From NCBI GenBank assembly GCA_964586425.1, contig CAZPHI010000071.1, positions 1 through 9,470 on the forward strand: 9,470 nt of DNA, in the 5' to 3' direction. Each line of letters starts with the position of its first letter. The stretch's first letter is position 1. This document shows positions 6,984-9,470 of this stretch, piece by piece. The notes beneath the pieces are model-generated. The model had not been told where the DNA came from and made no database searches. It saw only the letters and a list, made by a program, of their open reading frames with translations. The stretch is from CAZPHI01 sp964586425. Its GTDB lineage: Bacteria > Bacillota > Clostridia > Lachnospirales > Lachnospiraceae. The position numbers and the translations under genes were made by a program.

Positions 6984-9311
6984 TTATTCTAACGGTGCCA
7001 CATCTATTTCTTCATCTAACACACCATCGTCTATATATGTCACTTTGTACAGATACACTTTCTGCTCATCCCCATATACTACAAGAGGATATGGCAATAA
7101 TTCGCGTTCCATTGCATTAGTATACATCTGTTCGCAAAATGCTGCACTATGAACATATTCAAACTCAATCGTCTCCGTGCTTTCCTGTACTTCTTTTGTA
7201 AGATAATATACCGTCTGCGAATTTCTCTGTGCAATCGGTATTGTATTCTCAAGGGTATCCATTGTTGGATATGCCTTTACACCGCTTATTGTTTTCATTG
7301 GAAAATAATATACACCCAGCATATTGTCATCAATAATTACCGTATCATCACTATCTACCTGACTAGTCATCTCCGTGAGAGTATCCCACTCCATTCTCGT
7401 CAAATCTTGCTTAGTTGCTATAAAATAATCAATTCTTGCATATATTGCTGCAACACATACCAGCATCAGCAACGAAACAATCATTTTCCTAGTGTAGGTT
7501 TTGAGACGGCATTTACTAATAATAATACCACCTGCAATTACCGCAATTGGAATATATGGCACCAGGTAACGGTCATAATAGTAGTGATATGGCACCGTGA
7601 CCTTGAACATGATACTATATAATAATATGCAATATGCAAAGAGAATGCCAATTACAGATAGATTCCACCTTTTTGTGACATACCCCGGATTGACCATCAC
7701 ATTAATCATATACAGTGGAATCATCAAAAATCCACTTAACGCAATGTAATTGTAATATGTCAAATACCCCAGCGTATTGCCTCTTGTTCTATAGATAATG
7801 AATATTCCAGCGACCACAACTACCATTCTTATCGCCCAGTAGCCTGCCGAATGTATTGATGAATTAGTAGAAAAGAACATTGCCTTATCATAAATCTTAC
7901 TTCTAATCCTTCTCAATATCGCCAGCATCACAAGCACAACAAGCATCGCTCCACCATAAATCAATGTAAATGGCATAGCCTGGCTGGTCTCAATCCCGAA
8001 TCTCGCCAACGGATAGAAGTTGAATTCCGTATAATGCGTAAACACCGTGAGCATAAACACGCTTCCCGCCAGATAAGACACCACCGCAATAATTCCCGCA
8101 TACACGTACCTAATATTACCCCTATACAAATAAAGGTATATATATATCAGCACGAATGCACATATCACCGTATATATAGATATATGGTAGAAGGCAAATG
8201 CTGTTAACGGCAGAGCGCTGAGTATAATCGTAATATTCTCCGTAACTTTACTGTCAATCCTTTTAATCCCGCGAGTTTCACTTCGCTTGATTCTTCTGCT
8301 TTCCCCGCCACTTTCATACATCTCATCTCTTCGATCTGCATGGGCATCAGTTCGTCTATCCGCTCCCGCATCGATTCGTCTATCCGCATGGGCATCAGTT
8401 CGCCTATCTACTCCCGCATAGGTTAGATAATAGATATATAAAAGTACCATCAGCATAAGACCACTTTCAGAAAGTGAGCTTTTTGCAGTCCACACAATTG
8501 CAGGTGATAATGTAACTATGCCTGTACAAAGGATTCCCACTGCCTTACCAAGTCGTAAATTCATACAAATCATATATACAACCCACATGCAAACAATAGC
8601 TAGAATCGCATTGACTCCATTCATGTGGTTATAACCCCAGATATATCCATGTAATGCAAGAAGTGCTGCATATGTATTACTTCCATGGAATACTCCCTGC
8701 ATCTCAGTGTTCGGATTAATATTGGCGGCAGCGTCATCTGCTGTAACATCATCCGCCGCAACATCATCTGCCGCAACCTCATCCGCCGTAACATCATCTG
8801 CATACACATAATAGCCTAAAAGTTCAGTAAATTTCTCTTTGTACTGTGCCTTTTCTTCATCCGATTCTAACAAATAATATTCATCAATATCATATGTGTT
8901 ATCATTCTGACCTTCAATCAACATTAATGCTTTAACCTGATACACGCCCTGATCTTGCGCCATTCCAAAGAACTGAAATTCCTTAACAAACATCAAAATC
9001 ATTATTAACGTAAATATAACTGGAATAATATAACTAATCCACTCAAAGTTAATGCTTGGGCGTCTGTGGAATACAAAGAATGTAACTATGAATAATATTA
9101 TCGAAATTAGCAAAACTAAAGAAGAGCATAATATAATGCTGAAAAAATCCAGCCAAAATAGTATGCCTGATGTGATAACATATGTCATAAAGAAGGCCCC
9201 AACAGCTTGAACTGCGAGCTTGAACACATTCTCACTATCATAAACACATGCTAATGTTATACCAGCAAGAATTATTGCACTAATACAAATAATTAACGTT
9301 AATATCGTCAT
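6984..9311 (-). CDS. Polytopic GT-C-like membrane glycosyltransferase
   Basis: 775-residue integral membrane protein from the preferred ATG. Hydrophobic segments appear near 3-22, 35-53, 57-80, 92-110, 237-250, 257-273, 283-299, 358-396, 402-424, 446-465, 493-507, 516-540, 551-569, 584-599 and 609-624, followed by a soluble C-terminal domain of about 150 residues. The first large outside loop has AQDQGVYQ with D120, in the position of the catalytic acidic residue of GT-C enzymes (ArnT/PMT-like), and the YYYDRYLVPYIPI segment (577-589) is typical of this superfamily. It probably transfers a sugar from a polyprenyl-phosphate donor outside the cytoplasm. Two repetitive insertions are unusual: an acidic pentapeptide tract (about 169-195) and an Arg/Asp octapeptide tract (about 297-328). 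It heads the run, followed 24 bases later by ugd. Family placement is from pattern only; a flippase or polymerase is less likely. Confidence 0.8.
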   Translation of the reverse strand: MTILTLIICISAIILAGITLACVYDSENVFKLAVQAVGAFFMTYVITSGILFWLDFFSIILCSSLVLLISIILFIVTFFVFHRRPSINFEWISYIIPVIFTLIMILMFVKEFQFFGMAQDQGVYQVKALMLIEGQNDNTYDIDEYYLLESDEEKAQYKEKFTELLGYYVYADDVTADEVAADDVAADDVTADDAAANINPNTEMQGVFHGSNTYAALLALHGYIWGYNHMNGVNAILAIVCMWVVYMICMNLRLGKAVGILCTGIVTLSPAIVWTAKSSLSESGLMLMVLLYIYYLTYAGVDRRTDAHADRRIDAGADRRTDAHADRRDEMYESGGESRRIKRSETRGIKRIDSKVTENITIILSALPLTAFAFYHISIYTVICAFVLIYIYLYLYRGNIRYVYAGIIAVVSYLAGSVFMLTVFTHYTEFNFYPLARFGIETSQAMPFTLIYGGAMLVVLVMLAILRRIRSKIYDKAMFFSTNSSIHSAGYWAIRMVVVVAGIFIIYRTRGNTLGYLTYYNYIALSGFLMIPLYMINVMVNPGYVTKRWNLSVIGILFAYCILLYSIMFKVTVPYHYYYDRYLVPYIPIAVIAGGIIISKCRLKTYTRKMIVSLLMLVCVAAIYARIDYFIATKQDLTRMEWDTLTEMTSQVDSDDTVIIDDNMLGVYYFPMKTISGVKAYPTMDTLENTIPIAQRNSQTVYYLTKEVQESTETIEFEYVHSAAFCEQMYTNAMERELLPYPLVVYGDEQKVYLYKVTYIDDGVLDEEIDVAPLE
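8327..8422 (-). repeat. 24-bp repeats encoding an Arg/Asp octapeptide
   Basis: Four 24-bp units at 8327, 8351, 8375 and 8399 within the GT-C gene. Units alternate: those at 8327 and 8375 share GCATGGGCATCAG at their plus-strand right ends, while those at 8351 and 8399 share CTCCCGCAT, so the higher-order period is 48 bp. They encode DRRTDAHA and DRRIDAGA type octads (residues about 297-328). The tract opens a strongly basic loop between two hydrophobic segments, consistent with a cytoplasmic location by the positive-inside rule. Confidence 0.9.
8731..8805 (-). repeat. 15-bp repeats encoding an acidic pentapeptide tract
   Basis: Five consecutive 15-bp units at 8731, 8746, 8761, 8776 and 8791 within the GT-C gene (typical plus-strand unit ACATCATCTGCCGCA). 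They encode ADDVT, ADEVA, ADDVA, ADDVT and ADDAA between residues about 169 and 195, in the large extracytoplasmic loop after D120. Units are three-base multiples, so gain or loss keeps the frame. Confidence 0.9.
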
Positions 9312-9316
9312 ATCAA

Positions 9317-9322
9317 CTCTCC
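9317..9322 (-). promoter_or_regulatory. Ribosome binding site setting the GT-C protein start
   Basis: GGAGAG on the minus strand, five bases before ATG 9309-9311. It decides against the longer open frame, whose GTG at 9378-9380 falls inside the tRNA terminator stem. Confidence 0.88.
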
Positions 9323-9370
9323 AGAATCTGTAGCAAATCTTATTAGTAACCTGTTTGTAGACTTTTATAG

Positions 9371-9404
9371 AAAAAGGCACCTACCACACTTCATGGTAAA
9401 TGCC
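9371..9404 (-). terminator. Intrinsic terminator of the tRNA-Leu gene
   Basis: On the minus strand GGCATTTACCA (9394-9404) pairs with TGGTAGGTGCC (9376-9386) over 11 base pairs, including two G-U pairs, around a 7-base loop. Five T follow at 9371-9375. It begins 9 bases after the tRNA 3' end and separates the tRNA transcript from the glycan genes. No clear promoter was recognised in the 59 bases between it and the GT-C ATG. Confidence 0.88.
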
Positions 9405-9413
9405 ATTCGATAA

Positions 9414-9470
9414 TACCGGCGACCGGACTTGAACCGGTATGAGTTTAACCTCGCAGGATTTTAAGTCCTG
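9414..9470 (-). tRNA. tRNA-Leu (anticodon UAA), 5' part outside the window
   Basis: Reading on the minus strand from the window edge: anticodon stem CAGGA/TCCTG around loop CTTAAAA with anticodon TAA, which decodes UUA; a long class II variable arm with a GAG/CTC stem; T arm ACCGG-TTCAAGT-CCGGT; acceptor 3' strand CGCCGGT; and discriminator A at 9414, as usual for leucine. The next bases are TTA, so CCA is not encoded and must be added by tRNA nucleotidyltransferase. The D arm and 5' acceptor strand lie beyond the right edge. Confidence 0.95.

Noticed and set aside
7149..7622. 157-codon open frame on the plus strand
   Set aside because: It is antisense to the well-supported GT-C gene, has a Cys/Ile/Tyr-rich composition typical of a shadow frame, and shows no recognisable domain.
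8204..8395. Met/Arg-rich open frame on the minus strand
   Set aside because: It is an alternative frame of the 24-bp repeats in the GT-C gene.
8621..8809. Met/Arg/Leu-rich open frame on the minus strand
   Set aside because: It is an alternative frame of the 15-bp repeats in the GT-C gene; its regular pattern comes from the DNA repeat.

Overview
The window looks like chromosomal DNA of a Gram-positive anaerobe of the class Clostridia, most likely Lachnospiraceae. The reasons are AT-rich sequence, strong purine-rich Shine-Dalgarno sites, a tRNA gene without an encoded CCA, and a GH25 lysozyme carrying several DUF4214 repeats. No species can be named from the sequence alone.

All protein genes lie on the minus strand and read from right to left. 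At the right edge is the 3' part of a tRNA-Leu(UAA) gene with its own intrinsic terminator. Six genes follow: a large polytopic GT-C-type membrane glycosyltransferase-like protein (6984-9311), UDP-glucose 6-dehydrogenase (5754-6959), a secreted lysozyme with DUF4214 repeats (3698-5737), a cytoplasmic GT4 glycosyltransferase (2385-3515), an extended-SDR sugar epimerase/dehydratase-like protein (1354-2349) and a radical SAM protein with a SPASM-like C-terminal cysteine cluster (115-1278). The first three genes are separated by 24 and 16 bases. A 182-base gap with a 13-bp tandem repeat follows the lysozyme gene, then gaps of 35 and 75 bases. This looks like one operon or two adjacent ones.

Read together, the genes suggest part of a cell-surface polysaccharide or glycoconjugate locus. 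Ugd supplies UDP-glucuronate, the SDR protein makes or modifies another nucleotide sugar, the GT4 enzyme transfers a sugar in the cytoplasm, and the GT-C protein probably acts on the outer face of the membrane from a lipid-linked donor. The lysozyme would remodel peptidoglycan outside, and the radical SAM enzyme would make an unidentified modification. No flippase, polymerase or chain-length regulator is in the window, so the locus is not complete here.

The least ordinary content is repetitive DNA. There are 15-bp tandem repeats encoding acidic pentapeptides in both exported segments (GT-C loop and lysozyme N-terminus), a 24-bp repeat encoding an Arg/Asp octapeptide in a predicted cytoplasmic loop, a 13-bp repeat spanning the lysozyme stop codon, a duplicated stretch before the radical SAM gene, and a GC-richer element of about 10-bp periodicity at the left edge. 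Three annotated starts need care: the longest open frames of the GT-C, lysozyme and GT4 genes all begin upstream of better ribosome-binding sites.
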